A stretch of 13,754 nt of DNA from CAKRPJ01 sp934376955 (GTDB taxonomy: Bacteria; Bacillota; Clostridia; Lachnospirales; Lachnospiraceae), in contig CAKRPJ010000048.1 in NCBI GenBank assembly GCA_934376955.1, positions 1-13,754 on the forward strand, given 5' to 3'. Each line of letters opens with the position of its first letter. Positions within the stretch are counted from its first letter, which is position 1. Position numbers and translations under genes: made by a program. Below are positions 7,168 to 13,623 of the stretch, one piece after another. Under the pieces are notes generated by a model, which was given only the letters and a program-made list of their open reading frames with translations, was not told where the DNA came from and ran no database searches.

Positions 7168-7578
7168 ATGGCAGAAATGATGAAGCTTCAGGTGGTCACA
7201 CCGGACAGAGAATTCTTTAACGGAGACGTGACTATGGTGGAGTTGAATACTGCTGATGGCGAAATGGGAATTTATCCCCACCACATTCCGCTCACCGTGG
7301 CTGTGAGTCCGGGAGTCCTTCGGATCCATAAGGAAGACGGAGATAAGGCGGCAGCGCTTCTTTCCGGTTTTATCCAGGTGCTTCCCGAGAAGATAACGAT
7401 CCTTGCGGAAACCTGCGAATGGCCGGAGGAGATCGACGGAGCCAGAGCGAATGAAGCCAGGATCCGTGCAGAGCGGAGACTGACAGCAAGCAGCAGTGAA
7501 ACAGATATAGCGCGTGCCGAGCTGGCACTTCACCGTGCCCTCGTGAGACTCTCACTGGTGCAGGGAGATAAGGCGTAA
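7168..7578 (+). CDS. atpC: ATP synthase F1 subunit epsilon
   Basis: Central-stalk regulatory subunit of 136 residues. The N-terminal beta-sandwich (about 1-85) contains the conserved TADGEMGIYPHHIPL stretch (28-42). The C-terminal part (about 88-136) is the helical hairpin that can extend to inhibit ATP hydrolysis. At residues 89-94 the sequence IDGARA fits the I(L)DxxRA pattern known to bind ATP in thermophilic Bacillus epsilon, so regulation by ATP level is possible (inference). It starts 11 bases after the atpD stop, behind a G-rich ribosome site. It is the last gene of the operon and a strong terminator follows. Confidence 0.96.
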   Translation: MAEMMKLQVVTPDREFFNGDVTMVELNTADGEMGIYPHHIPLTVAVSPGVLRIHKEDGDKAAALLSGFIQVLPEKITILAETCEWPEEIDGARANEARIRAERRLTASSSETDIARAELALHRALVRLSLVQGDKA

Positions 7579-7592
7579 AATAGTGTATAAAC

Positions 7593-7645
7593 AAGGGAGC
7601 TGTCCGGTCATCGGATCTGATGATCGGGCAGCTCCTTTATTTACG
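7593..7645. terminator. Terminator of the ATP synthase operon, possibly bidirectional
   Basis: A 20-bp stem (left arm 7593-7612, right arm 7619-7638) with only G-T wobbles closes a 6-base loop, GGATCT. The outer arms are GGAGCTG (7596-7602) and CAGCTCC (7629-7635). On the + strand it is followed by the T-rich run TTTATTTA. Read on the minus strand, the stem is followed by TTGTTTAT, so it may also stop transcription arriving from the convergent permease gene. Confidence 0.88.
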
Positions 7646-7655
7646 CGAACAACGA

Positions 7656-7686
7656 GCCAAAGTCCGCGCATGCGCGAGACCTTGGC
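7656..7686. repeat. GC-rich palindromic hairpin between convergent genes
   Basis: GCCAA (7656-7660) and GTC (7662-7664) pair with GAC (7678-7680) and TTGGC (7682-7686), with one mismatch. The centre is the perfect 12-base palindrome CGCGCATGCGCG (7665-7676). Nearby, TCGCGA occurs at 7692-7697 and again at 7712-7717. There is no adjacent T-run for + strand termination. It could be a dispersed intergenic repeat or a structural part of the permease mRNA 3' end; no gene is present in 7579-7748. Confidence 0.5.
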
Positions 7687-7748
7687 GACTGTCGCGATAA
7701 CAAGGGGAAACTCGCGAAGCGTGTTTTCGATTGTTTTATACTAAGCTA

Positions 7749-9002
7749 CTAACGGTCGTTTGTAAGGTTCATTTTGTCAAAGGCATAGAAGATAAGGCTC
7801 AAGATCATTCCGGTCACACAGGCAAGAACCATGCCGGTGAGCTGGATGTTGCCGATATTTACCTTGATGCCGGAAAGTCCGGTAACGAAGATAACCGCAG
7901 TCAGGGCCTGATTTCTGTTTTTTCCGTAGTCAACTCCGGAGTCCACCAGAATGCGGAGTCCGGAGGTTCCGATCATTCCGTAAAGGAGGAAGGAGATACC
8001 GCCGATGACCGGGCCCGGGATCGTCTGGATCAATGCAGACAGCTTTCCGATGAAGGAGCAGACCATGGAGATGATGGCAGCACCTGCAATGACCTGAACA
8101 CTGTAAACCTTTGTAACGGCCATAACGCCGATATTTTCACCGTAGGTGGTGGTTGGTACAGAGCCGATCAGACCGGACAGCATGGTGGAAAAGTTATCAC
8201 CGAAGATACTGCGGTGAAGTCCGGGCTCCTTAAGAAGGTCACGCCCGATGATCTTGCTGGTAACGACCTGATGACCGATATGCTCCGAGGTGATCACGAG
8301 AATAACAGGCATGATGATCATGATGGCTTCAAGGTTAAATTTCGGGAGTGAGAAATTCGGGATCGCGAAGACCGGGGCAGCTGCAATAGCGGAAAAATCC
8401 ACGAGTCCGCAGACAATGGCGGCAATATAGCCGGAGATAACTGCGATCAGGATCGGGATGACCGATAAAAAGCCGCGGAATAAAACGGAGCCAAAAACTG
8501 CGATTCCCAGCGTTACAAGGAATACGATCACATTTTTGGGATCAACGGAGGCATCAAGAAGACCGGCGTTGCTTGCGGCGCTTCCGGAAAGCTCAAGACC
8601 GATCAGTGCGACAACAGGCCCCATGGCAGCAGGCGGGAGAACGATGTCGATCCATTTGTATCCGATCTTATAAATGATAAGAGCAAGGATACATCCGACA
8701 AAACCGACTGCGACAAAGCCGCCAAGTGCGTATTCAAAACCGAATTTTGAAATAACGATACCGGCGGGGGCCAGAAATGCAAAGCTGGAACCAAGGTAAG
8801 CAGGAGCTTTTCCCTTTGTGACAAAGATGAAAATGAGTGTTCCCAGTCCGTTCATAAATAATACGACAGCGGGATTGATCCCGAACAGGAACGGGACAAG
8901 GACAGATGCGCCAAACATAGCAAAAAGATGCTGAATGCTCAGGGGGAGTAAAAGCTGAAAAGGTACTTTTTCCTCTACCTGAATGATTTTGTTGTTCTCC
9001 AT
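7749..9002 (-). CDS. uraA: Uracil:cation symporter, NCS2 family (UraA/PyrP-like)
   Basis: Integral-membrane nucleobase transporter of 417 residues, importing uracil with an ion. The hydrophobic pattern fits the 14-segment NCS2 fold. The substrate site is well preserved: the GSSFAFLAP half-helix region (71-79), E240 and H244 in SEHIGH, and E289 in TTYGENIGVM. These match E241, H245 and E290 of E. coli UraA almost position for position, which favours uracil over xanthine or purines. AAAGGAGG (9015-9008) lies 5 bases before the ATG. It sits 55 bases downstream of degV on the same strand with no terminator between, so the two may share a transcript. I saw no clear pyrimidine-responsive attenuator in the short upstream gap, and a weak TATTAT box there is not convincing. 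Confidence 0.93.
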   Translation of the reverse strand: MENNKIIQVEEKVPFQLLLPLSIQHLFAMFGASVLVPFLFGINPAVVLFMNGLGTLIFIFVTKGKAPAYLGSSFAFLAPAGIVISKFGFEYALGGFVAVGFVGCILALIIYKIGYKWIDIVLPPAAMGPVVALIGLELSGSAASNAGLLDASVDPKNVIVFLVTLGIAVFGSVLFRGFLSVIPILIAVISGYIAAIVCGLVDFSAIAAAPVFAIPNFSLPKFNLEAIMIIMPVILVITSEHIGHQVVTSKIIGRDLLKEPGLHRSIFGDNFSTMLSGLIGSVPTTTYGENIGVMAVTKVYSVQVIAGAAIISMVCSFIGKLSALIQTIPGPVIGGISFLLYGMIGTSGLRILVDSGVDYGKNRNQALTAVIFVTGLSGIKVNIGNIQLTGMVLACVTGMILSLIFYAFDKMNLTNDR

Positions 9003-9057
9003 AGAGACCTCCTTTAGTATTTGTAAAAGTTACCTTCACTATAATAGCACAAATTTC

Positions 9058-9894
9058 TTATTTGCGCTCAATATATTGGATCGCAATACATTTTGGGCCG
9101 CCCTGAGCGACGAAGACAGGACTCAGCTCAAGGATCTGTATCTCCAGACCGTCAAAGGCTTCCTCAAACTGTTCCTTTATCTGTAAGGCATCGTTTTGGG
9201 CGTCCCCATGGGAGATATAGAGAATATGGTTTTTACCGAGGTGCTTTTCCTTCAGGTAGTCGATGATGCCGCGGACAGAGGCAGTCATTGTCCGCTTCAC
9301 GAGAAATTTATCCAGCCGCGTTCCGTCATCGGTAAGCCGCATTACCGGCTTGAGCTTAAGGACAGAGCCGAGAGCTGCCGCAACCGGAGTCAGTCTGCCG
9401 CCGCGGCGGAGAAACTGGAAATCCTGCGGGATAAGGAAGGATTCTGTTTTTGCGGCTGCTTTTTCCAGCCAGTCGAGTATTTCCGCAGCGGAGCAGCCTT
9501 CTTCCTTCATCTTCTGGGCCTGCTCGGTCATATATTTTTGAGGGCCGCAGAGCGTGCGGCTGTTAAATACGGTGATTTTTTCCGGATGCTCCGTCATTTC
9601 TCTGGCGCAAAGGGCGCTGTGGTAGGTTCCTGAGAGCCCGTCAGCCATGGAAATGTTGATAATATCCGCATCCGGATATTTTTCAAAAACAGCCAGCGTA
9701 TCTCCGATGGGAGGCTGGGAAGACTTGGGGATCTGTCCGGAGGCGATCCTCTTATAATAGTCATTCATATCGATCTGAAGATCACGGCCCTCAAGATCGC
9801 CGATATGGATGCACAGGGGCACGGATTCAAAGCCGGCAGCCCTGGCACTTTCTTCGGTATAAAGTGTTGCAGAGTCTGTAATAATCTGTAGCAT
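9058..9894 (-). CDS. DegV family fatty-acid-binding protein (FakB-like)
   Basis: Soluble protein of 278 residues, the usual DegV length. Members bind a fatty acid and, as FakB, present it to the kinase FakA for phosphorylation and membrane lipid synthesis. Visible family motifs are ITDSATLY (5-12), SSQPP (58-62, the TSQPS-like loop at the lipid head group), and ISMADGLSGTYHSA (81-94). RRGGRLTPVAAALGSVLKLKPV in the second half is the typical hinge between domains. GGTGAGGA (9909-9902) lies 7 bases before the ATG. No fakA or other lipid gene is next to it, and genomes of this kind often carry several DegV paralogues, so the specific ligand is unknown. Confidence 0.92.
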   Translation of the reverse strand: MLQIITDSATLYTEESARAAGFESVPLCIHIGDLEGRDLQIDMNDYYKRIASGQIPKSSQPPIGDTLAVFEKYPDADIINISMADGLSGTYHSALCAREMTEHPEKITVFNSRTLCGPQKYMTEQAQKMKEEGCSAAEILDWLEKAAAKTESFLIPQDFQFLRRGGRLTPVAAALGSVLKLKPVMRLTDDGTRLDKFLVKRTMTASVRGIIDYLKEKHLGKNHILYISHGDAQNDALQIKEQFEEAFDGLEIQILELSPVFVAQGGPKCIAIQYIERK

Positions 9895-9991
9895 ATAAAT
9901 GTCCTCACCAATTCATATAGTTTTAGTTACTATCTCATACAGTTTGCAACATATTTCCCCATACGTCAAGCTATTTCGACAAAATCTTCTA

Positions 9992-10020
9992 TTGGAAAAA
10001 CAGAGCCCCTCTGTTATACT
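9992..10020 (+). promoter_or_regulatory. Promoter of the acyltransferase gene
   Basis: TTGGAA (9992-9997) and TATACT (10015-10020) are separated by 17 bases, so transcription should start near 10027. The predicted start lies just before the inverted-repeat element at 10030, which would therefore be carried in the mRNA leader. The divergent degV gene starts about 100 bases away on the other strand. Confidence 0.7.
9999..10015. promoter_or_regulatory. Operator-like inverted repeat inside the promoter spacer
   Basis: AACAGAG (9999-10005) and CTCTGTT (10009-10015) form a perfect 7-bp inverted repeat around CCC, filling the space between the -35 and -10 boxes. A dimeric regulator bound here would block the promoter. 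The repeat is seen directly; the regulator and its function are inferred and no candidate gene is in the window. Confidence 0.4.
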
Positions 10021-10029
10021 GATATCAAC

Positions 10030-10162
10030 GCAACTGTTCAGTAGGTCTGCGCACTTGCTGCGCTGACCGTAAGAAAACATAAGCTGGAAGGCAAAAATCC
10101 CATCGGCGTAGCCGATTTGGAATGGATATTTGCTTGTAACGATGAAGGTACTGAATAGTTAC
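10030..10162. mobile_element. MITE-like 133-base element with terminal inverted repeats
   Basis: The ends GCAACTGTTCAGTA (10030-10043) and TACTGAATAGTTAC (10149-10162) are inverted repeats matching at 12 of 14 positions. Just outside lie identical direct repeats ATATCAA (10022-10028 and 10163-10169), as expected of a target-site duplication, with one extra base on the left. Inside are two hairpins. The first pairs GGTC and GCGCA (10044-10053) with TGCGC and GACC (10059-10068). The second pairs GCAAAAATCC (10091-10100) with GGATATTTGC (10124-10133), 9 of 10, around an inner ATCGGC (10102-10107) and GCCGAT (10111-10116). It has no coding capacity. It lies in the acyltransferase leader. An alternative reading is a structured regulatory RNA closed by the outer repeats. 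Confidence 0.65.
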
Positions 10163-10190
10163 ATATCAATAAAAACAGGAGGTGGGCAGT

Positions 10191-11249
10191 TTGGAGGAGA
10201 AGGTATTCCGGAAGCATGTTTCATGGGTCATGTTTCTTTACAGTATTCTTGTGGTGTGGGCCCATTCCTTTAATGCAGATCTGTTTTCAAAAGGAAGTGA
10301 GAGTCCTTTATGGAAAAATCTCGCAAAGGCACAGCAGGTTTTTTCCACGGAGATCGCCACCTCGGCGGTGGCAGGCTTTTTTATGCTTTCTTCCTATCTG
10401 TTTTTTAGAAACTTTACATGGGATAAGCTGGCCGGAAAATGGAGATCGCGTTTTTTCAGCGTGGTGATGCCTTATGTGGCATGGAATCTGTTATATTACG
10501 GCGGCTATACGCTGGCCTCCAGAGTCCCGTTCCTCCAAAGAGGGATCGGAAGGGATGTCGTGCCCATTACCGGATATGAGCTTTTTGAGGCTGTTTTTCA
10601 TTACCGGTATGCACCTGTCTTCTGGTATCTGTATCAACTTATCATCCTCATCCTGCTTTCCCCGATCATATACCTGCTCGTGAAAAACCGTATAACGGGG
10701 CTGGTCACGTTATGCCTGCTCCTTCTCGCCGTCCATTTTCGCTTCGACACCCAGCATCCAAACACGGATGCCCTTCTATATTATACGTTTGCCGCCTGGA
10801 TGGCCTTTCATGGCAGAGAGCCGGTGGAATTCAGATATGGAAAAAAACGGTTTCTTGCCGGTGTGCTCTCGCTCATTCTTCTATTTTCCTGTTTTGTCCA
10901 AGCTCACAAACAGGGTGCCGGCGTGCTCTGGACAGTCGGATACCGATTTTTTATCCCGGTCTCTGTCTGGCTTCTGTTTGATGGCAGATATGCGTGCGAT
11001 ATCCGGCCGTGGATGCGGCAGAGCCTGTTTTTATACGCCGTCCATTTTCCGATCGTGCGTCTTGTAAACAAGGGCACAGCAGCCTTGCTCGGCTCTTTTG
11101 CGAAAGAGACGGCAATGGCGGCAGCGTCTCTTATCGTCTATGCAATTCTTCCGATGATCGTTGTGGCAATTTCCTATCGGATCGCACGATTCCTCGGTAA
11201 ATATGCACCGGCAGTCTGGCGGCTTTTATCCGGCGGCCGAAGCCTTTAA
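10191..11249 (+). CDS. Integral membrane acyltransferase (acyltransferase-3 family)
   Basis: Predicted polytopic membrane enzyme of 352 residues with about ten hydrophobic segments. Features typical of the acyltransferase-3 (OafA/WecH-like) family are an early helix ending in a histidine (VVWAHS, H25), GFFMLSSYLFFR (62-73), FWYLYQLIILILLSPIIY (144-161), and a late LYAVHFPI (281-288, H285). Such proteins move acetyl or similar groups onto cell-surface sugars or other exported molecules; the substrate here is unknown. The TTG at 10191 is preferred because AGGAGG (10177-10182) lies 8 bases upstream. The in-frame GTG at 10182 falls within that ribosome site. The gene stands alone with its own promoter and no polysaccharide genes adjacent. 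No clear terminator follows. Confidence 0.82.
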   Translation: MEEKVFRKHVSWVMFLYSILVVWAHSFNADLFSKGSESPLWKNLAKAQQVFSTEIATSAVAGFFMLSSYLFFRNFTWDKLAGKWRSRFFSVVMPYVAWNLLYYGGYTLASRVPFLQRGIGRDVVPITGYELFEAVFHYRYAPVFWYLYQLIILILLSPIIYLLVKNRITGLVTLCLLLLAVHFRFDTQHPNTDALLYYTFAAWMAFHGREPVEFRYGKKRFLAGVLSLILLFSCFVQAHKQGAGVLWTVGYRFFIPVSVWLLFDGRYACDIRPWMRQSLFLYAVHFPIVRLVNKGTAALLGSFAKETAMAAASLIVYAILPMIVVAISYRIARFLGKYAPAVWRLLSGGRSL

Positions 11250-11300
11250 ACAGTGATGGCGGCAGCATTCTATCTGATACCGCTTTCCGGTAAAAAACTC

Positions 11301-11329
11301 TTGCATTCGCGATTTAACTATGTTATACT
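11301..11329 (+). promoter_or_regulatory. Promoter of rpmE
   Basis: TTGCAT (11301-11306) and TATACT (11324-11329) are separated by 17 bases. Transcription should begin near 11336, leaving a leader of roughly 74 bases before the rpmE start codon. Confidence 0.75.
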
Positions 11330-11335
11330 TACTTA

Positions 11336-11409
11336 GCTGTTCTAAAGGGCAGAATATTTAAGAAGGCGTGACTGTCAGTCATGTACCAACTAATAGAGAG
11401 GTGAAAATC
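11336..11409 (+). promoter_or_regulatory. rpmE mRNA leader with a small palindrome
   Basis: The leader contains the 13-base palindrome TGACTGTCAGTCA (11369-11381), which as RNA could form a short TGAC/GTCA hairpin. It ends in the ribosome site GAGAGGTGA (11397-11405). Ribosomal-protein genes often carry autoregulatory leaders, so such a role is possible, but no full structure is evident by eye. The left boundary is the predicted transcription start. Confidence 0.35.
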
Positions 11410-11619
11410 ATGAAACAGGGAATCCACCCAAATTACTATCAGGCCAAAGTCGTTTGCAACTGCGGTAATGAATTTGTAACTGGTTCTACCAAGAAAGACA
11501 TTCACGTAGAAATCTGTTCCAAATGCCATTCATTCTATACCGGTCAGCAGAAGGCTGCTTCCGCTCGCGGACGTATCGAAATGTTCAACCGTAAGTATGG
11601 TGTGAAAACAGACAAATAA
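11410..11619 (+). CDS. rpmE: 50S ribosomal protein bL31, zinc-binding type
   Basis: Small protein of the large ribosomal subunit that contacts the small subunit across the central protuberance. It has 69 residues, normal for the family. The N-terminal MKQGIHPNYY is typical. The four cysteines C16, C18, C36 and C39 (CxC and CxxC) form the zinc ribbon, so this is the zinc-containing form rather than the zinc-free paralogue made under zinc limitation. The ATG at 11410 is chosen because of the family N-terminus and the AGGTG just upstream; an in-frame upstream extension to 11368 lacks support. It has its own promoter and terminator, and heads the DUF1385-prmC-prfA cluster. Confidence 0.97.
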   Translation: MKQGIHPNYYQAKVVCNCGNEFVTGSTKKDIHVEICSKCHSFYTGQQKAASARGRIEMFNRKYGVKTDK

Positions 11620-11632
11620 GGTTTGATAAAGC

Positions 11633-11688
11633 AAGGTTGAGCTTTTGGAGATCTCTGAAAACTCAACCTTTTTCTTTTATTATTTTTT
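11633..11688 (+). terminator. Intrinsic terminator after rpmE
   Basis: AAGGTTGAG (11633-11641) pairs perfectly with CTCAACCTT (11662-11670) around a 20-base loop, followed by an interrupted T-rich run (11671-11688). The ribosome site of the next gene starts directly after this run, so downstream expression probably depends on partial readthrough, or on a promoter I could not identify. Confidence 0.85.
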
Positions 11689-11700
11689 GGAGGTCTGAAA

Positions 11701-12678
11701 TTGAAATATTCCGGCATCGGGGGACAGGCAGTATTAGAAGGTATCATGATGAAAAACAAGGACAATTACGCAATCGCGGTGAGAAAGCCGGATGGCGAGA
11801 TTGAGATCATGAAGGATACCTATGTGAGTATGACAGAAAAAGTAAAATTCTTTTCCCTGCCGTTTGTACGGGGAATCTTCAGTTTTGCTGACTCCATGAT
11901 CCTCGGAATGAAGGCGCTGACCTGGTCGGCAAGCTTCTTTGAGGATGATGAGGAGGACGAAGAACCTGGAAAAATTGAAAAATTTCTGATGGAAAAGTTC
12001 GGAGAGAAGTTAGAGAGCGTTGTCATGACGGCAGTTACCGTGTTTTCCCTGCTTATGGCAGTTGCGATCTTTATGGTGCTTCCGCTTCTGATCGCCGGCT
12101 TCTTTAAGAAGTTTATTACATCGGATACGATCATGGCCGTTCTGGAGGGCTGTATCCGTATTGCGATATTTATTGCCTATATTAAAGTGATCTCCAGAAT
12201 GAATGACATCAAGCGAACCTTTATGTACCACGGATCGGAGCATAAATGCATCAATTGCCTTGAGAACGGGCTTATCCTGAATGTGGAAAACGTCCGGAAA
12301 AGCTCAAAAGAGCACAAGCGGTGTGGAACCAGCTTCCTTCTTATCGTAATGGTGATCAGCATTCTGTTTTTTATGGTGGTTCGGGTCGATACGATCTGGC
12401 TGCGGATCGCAAGCCGCATCGTTCTCGTTCCGGTGATCGCAGGTGTTTCCTATGAGGTACTGCGCTTAGCCGGACGGAGCAATTCCAAAATTATGGATAT
12501 CGTAAGCCGTCCCGGTATGTGGATGCAGGGACTGACCACAAAGGAACCGGATGATTCCATGATCGAGGTGGCCATCGCATCCGTGGAGGCGATCTTTGAC
12601 TGGAGAGGATATCTGGAGGAAAATTTCCCGGAAGCATATCCGAAGGGATATTTTAAGGAGCAGGAGAAAACAATATGA
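11701..12678 (+). CDS. DUF1385 family membrane protein (YqhQ-like)
   Basis: Membrane protein of 325 residues of unknown biochemical role. Family motifs are visible: GGQAVLEGIMMK near the N-terminus (7-18), HGSEHKCINCLENG (177-190), RCGTSFLL (207-214), and PGMWMQGLTTKEPDDSMIEVAI near the end (271-292). Four likely membrane segments lie at about 107-134, 151-164, 212-228 and 237-253. An acidic patch, EDDEEDEE (81-88), sits before the first. The start is TTG at 11701, with GGAGG (11689-11693) 7 bases upstream and no better ATG before the first motif. The stop overlaps the prmC start (ATGA), implying translational coupling. The linkage to rpmE, prmC and prfA hints at a role tied to growth or translation, but no function can be assigned. 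Confidence 0.9.
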   Translation: MKYSGIGGQAVLEGIMMKNKDNYAIAVRKPDGEIEIMKDTYVSMTEKVKFFSLPFVRGIFSFADSMILGMKALTWSASFFEDDEEDEEPGKIEKFLMEKFGEKLESVVMTAVTVFSLLMAVAIFMVLPLLIAGFFKKFITSDTIMAVLEGCIRIAIFIAYIKVISRMNDIKRTFMYHGSEHKCINCLENGLILNVENVRKSSKEHKRCGTSFLLIVMVISILFFMVVRVDTIWLRIASRIVLVPVIAGVSYEVLRLAGRSNSKIMDIVSRPGMWMQGLTTKEPDDSMIEVAIASVEAIFDWRGYLEENFPEAYPKGYFKEQEKTI

Positions 12679-13589
12679 CCTGGGGAGAGCTTTTAAGCAG
12701 AGGACAGGAGAAACTTAAGGATGCCGGGATCATAGAGTACGGGCTGGATGCGTGGTACCTCTTTGAAGCGGTATTCGGCATGAGCCGGGCACAGTATTTT
12801 CTTCATGCGGCAGATACCGCGGATGCCCCGGAGGAGAAGCAAAAGGAATTTGAGACAGCGCTTTCCAGACGGGCAGGCCGCGAACCCTTACAGTATATTA
12901 CCGGGGTTCAGGAGTTTATGGGGATGGAATTTCAGGTCGATCCGCATGTTCTGATCCCCAGACAGGATACGGAAACACTGGTGGAAGCCGTGCTTTCGGA
13001 AAACAAAGACCCGGAGCTCTCGATCCTTGATATGTGTACCGGCTCCGGCTGTATTGCCATCAGCCTTGCAAGGCTGGGAGGCTACAAAAAAGTGGAGGCG
13101 GCAGATATTTCCCGGGAGGCTCTTAAGAGAGCGGAAAAAAATGCAGAGCTGCTTTTGCCTCCGGAGGGTGTATCTTCGGAGCCAAAACAGACGCTCCGTT
13201 TTCGGGAGAGCGACATGTTTTCCGCATTTGATCCGGTCACAGAAAAGTTTGATGTGATCGTTTCCAACCCGCCGTATATTCCGAGCCGTGTGATTGAAGG
13301 ACTTGAGCCCGAGGTAAAGGACTTTGAGCCGAGAAACGCGCTGGACGGTACGGAGGACGGATTGTTTTTCTATCGATGTCTGGCAGAGTCCTGCGGCAGA
13401 TTTTTAAGGGAAAACGGAAGGGTATATTTTGAGATAGGACATGACCAGGGGGAGGCAGTCAGCAATCTGCTGAAAACCCATGGTTTCAATGATACAAGAG
13501 TGATAAAGGATCTGACAGGAAAGGACAGAGTCGTATACGGCAGATATCAGACTGCCTATGGGCCGGATCAGTCTGTCAGAGAGGCTTAG
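12675..13589 (+). CDS. prmC: Peptide chain release factor N5-glutamine methyltransferase
   Basis: Cytoplasmic S-adenosylmethionine-dependent enzyme that methylates the glutamine of the GGQ motif in release factors RF1 and RF2, raising termination efficiency. It has 304 residues. The N-terminal helical domain (about 1-85) ends near PLQYITGVQEFMG, followed by LIPRQDTE (93-100). The Rossmann domain carries the SAM loop DMCTGSGCIAISLA (119-132) and the catalytic NPPYIP (198-203) that binds the substrate glutamine. The ATG overlaps the DUF1385 stop in an ATGA arrangement. The gene encoding its substrate, prfA, follows 34 bases later. A segment at about 161-178 between the SAM loop and the NPPY motif is somewhat extended but otherwise ordinary. 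Confidence 0.95.
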   Translation: MTWGELLSRGQEKLKDAGIIEYGLDAWYLFEAVFGMSRAQYFLHAADTADAPEEKQKEFETALSRRAGREPLQYITGVQEFMGMEFQVDPHVLIPRQDTETLVEAVLSENKDPELSILDMCTGSGCIAISLARLGGYKKVEAADISREALKRAEKNAELLLPPEGVSSEPKQTLRFRESDMFSAFDPVTEKFDVIVSNPPYIPSRVIEGLEPEVKDFEPRNALDGTEDGLFFYRCLAESCGRFLRENGRVYFEIGHDQGEAVSNLLKTHGFNDTRVIKDLTGKDRVVYGRYQTAYGPDQSVREA

Positions 13590-13623
13590 GAGTGAAAAAC
13601 TTCAGGATGATAGGAGGTTTTGT

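Noticed and set aside
7731..8351. 206-codon + strand open frame
   Set aside because: It is antisense to the C-terminal part of the well-supported uracil permease gene. Its translation is polar and His/Asp-rich, as expected for the antisense of a membrane protein gene.
9016..9057. Possible separate promoter for the uracil permease (TATTAT on the minus strand)
   Set aside because: The best -35 candidate, TTGAGC, is about 19 bases away and weak, so it is not listed as a feature; co-transcription with degV is equally likely.
9196..9633. 145-codon + strand open frame
   Set aside because: It is antisense to degV, which has clear family motifs and a ribosome site.
10712..11067. Overlapping + strand frames inside the acyltransferase gene
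   Set aside because: They are alternate-frame shadows with no ribosome sites or recognisable motifs; the main frame has a continuous membrane-enzyme pattern.
11278..11292. TACCG/CGGTA hairpin as a terminator for the acyltransferase gene
   Set aside because: The stem is only 5 bp and is followed by A-rich DNA, not a T-run, on the coding strand.
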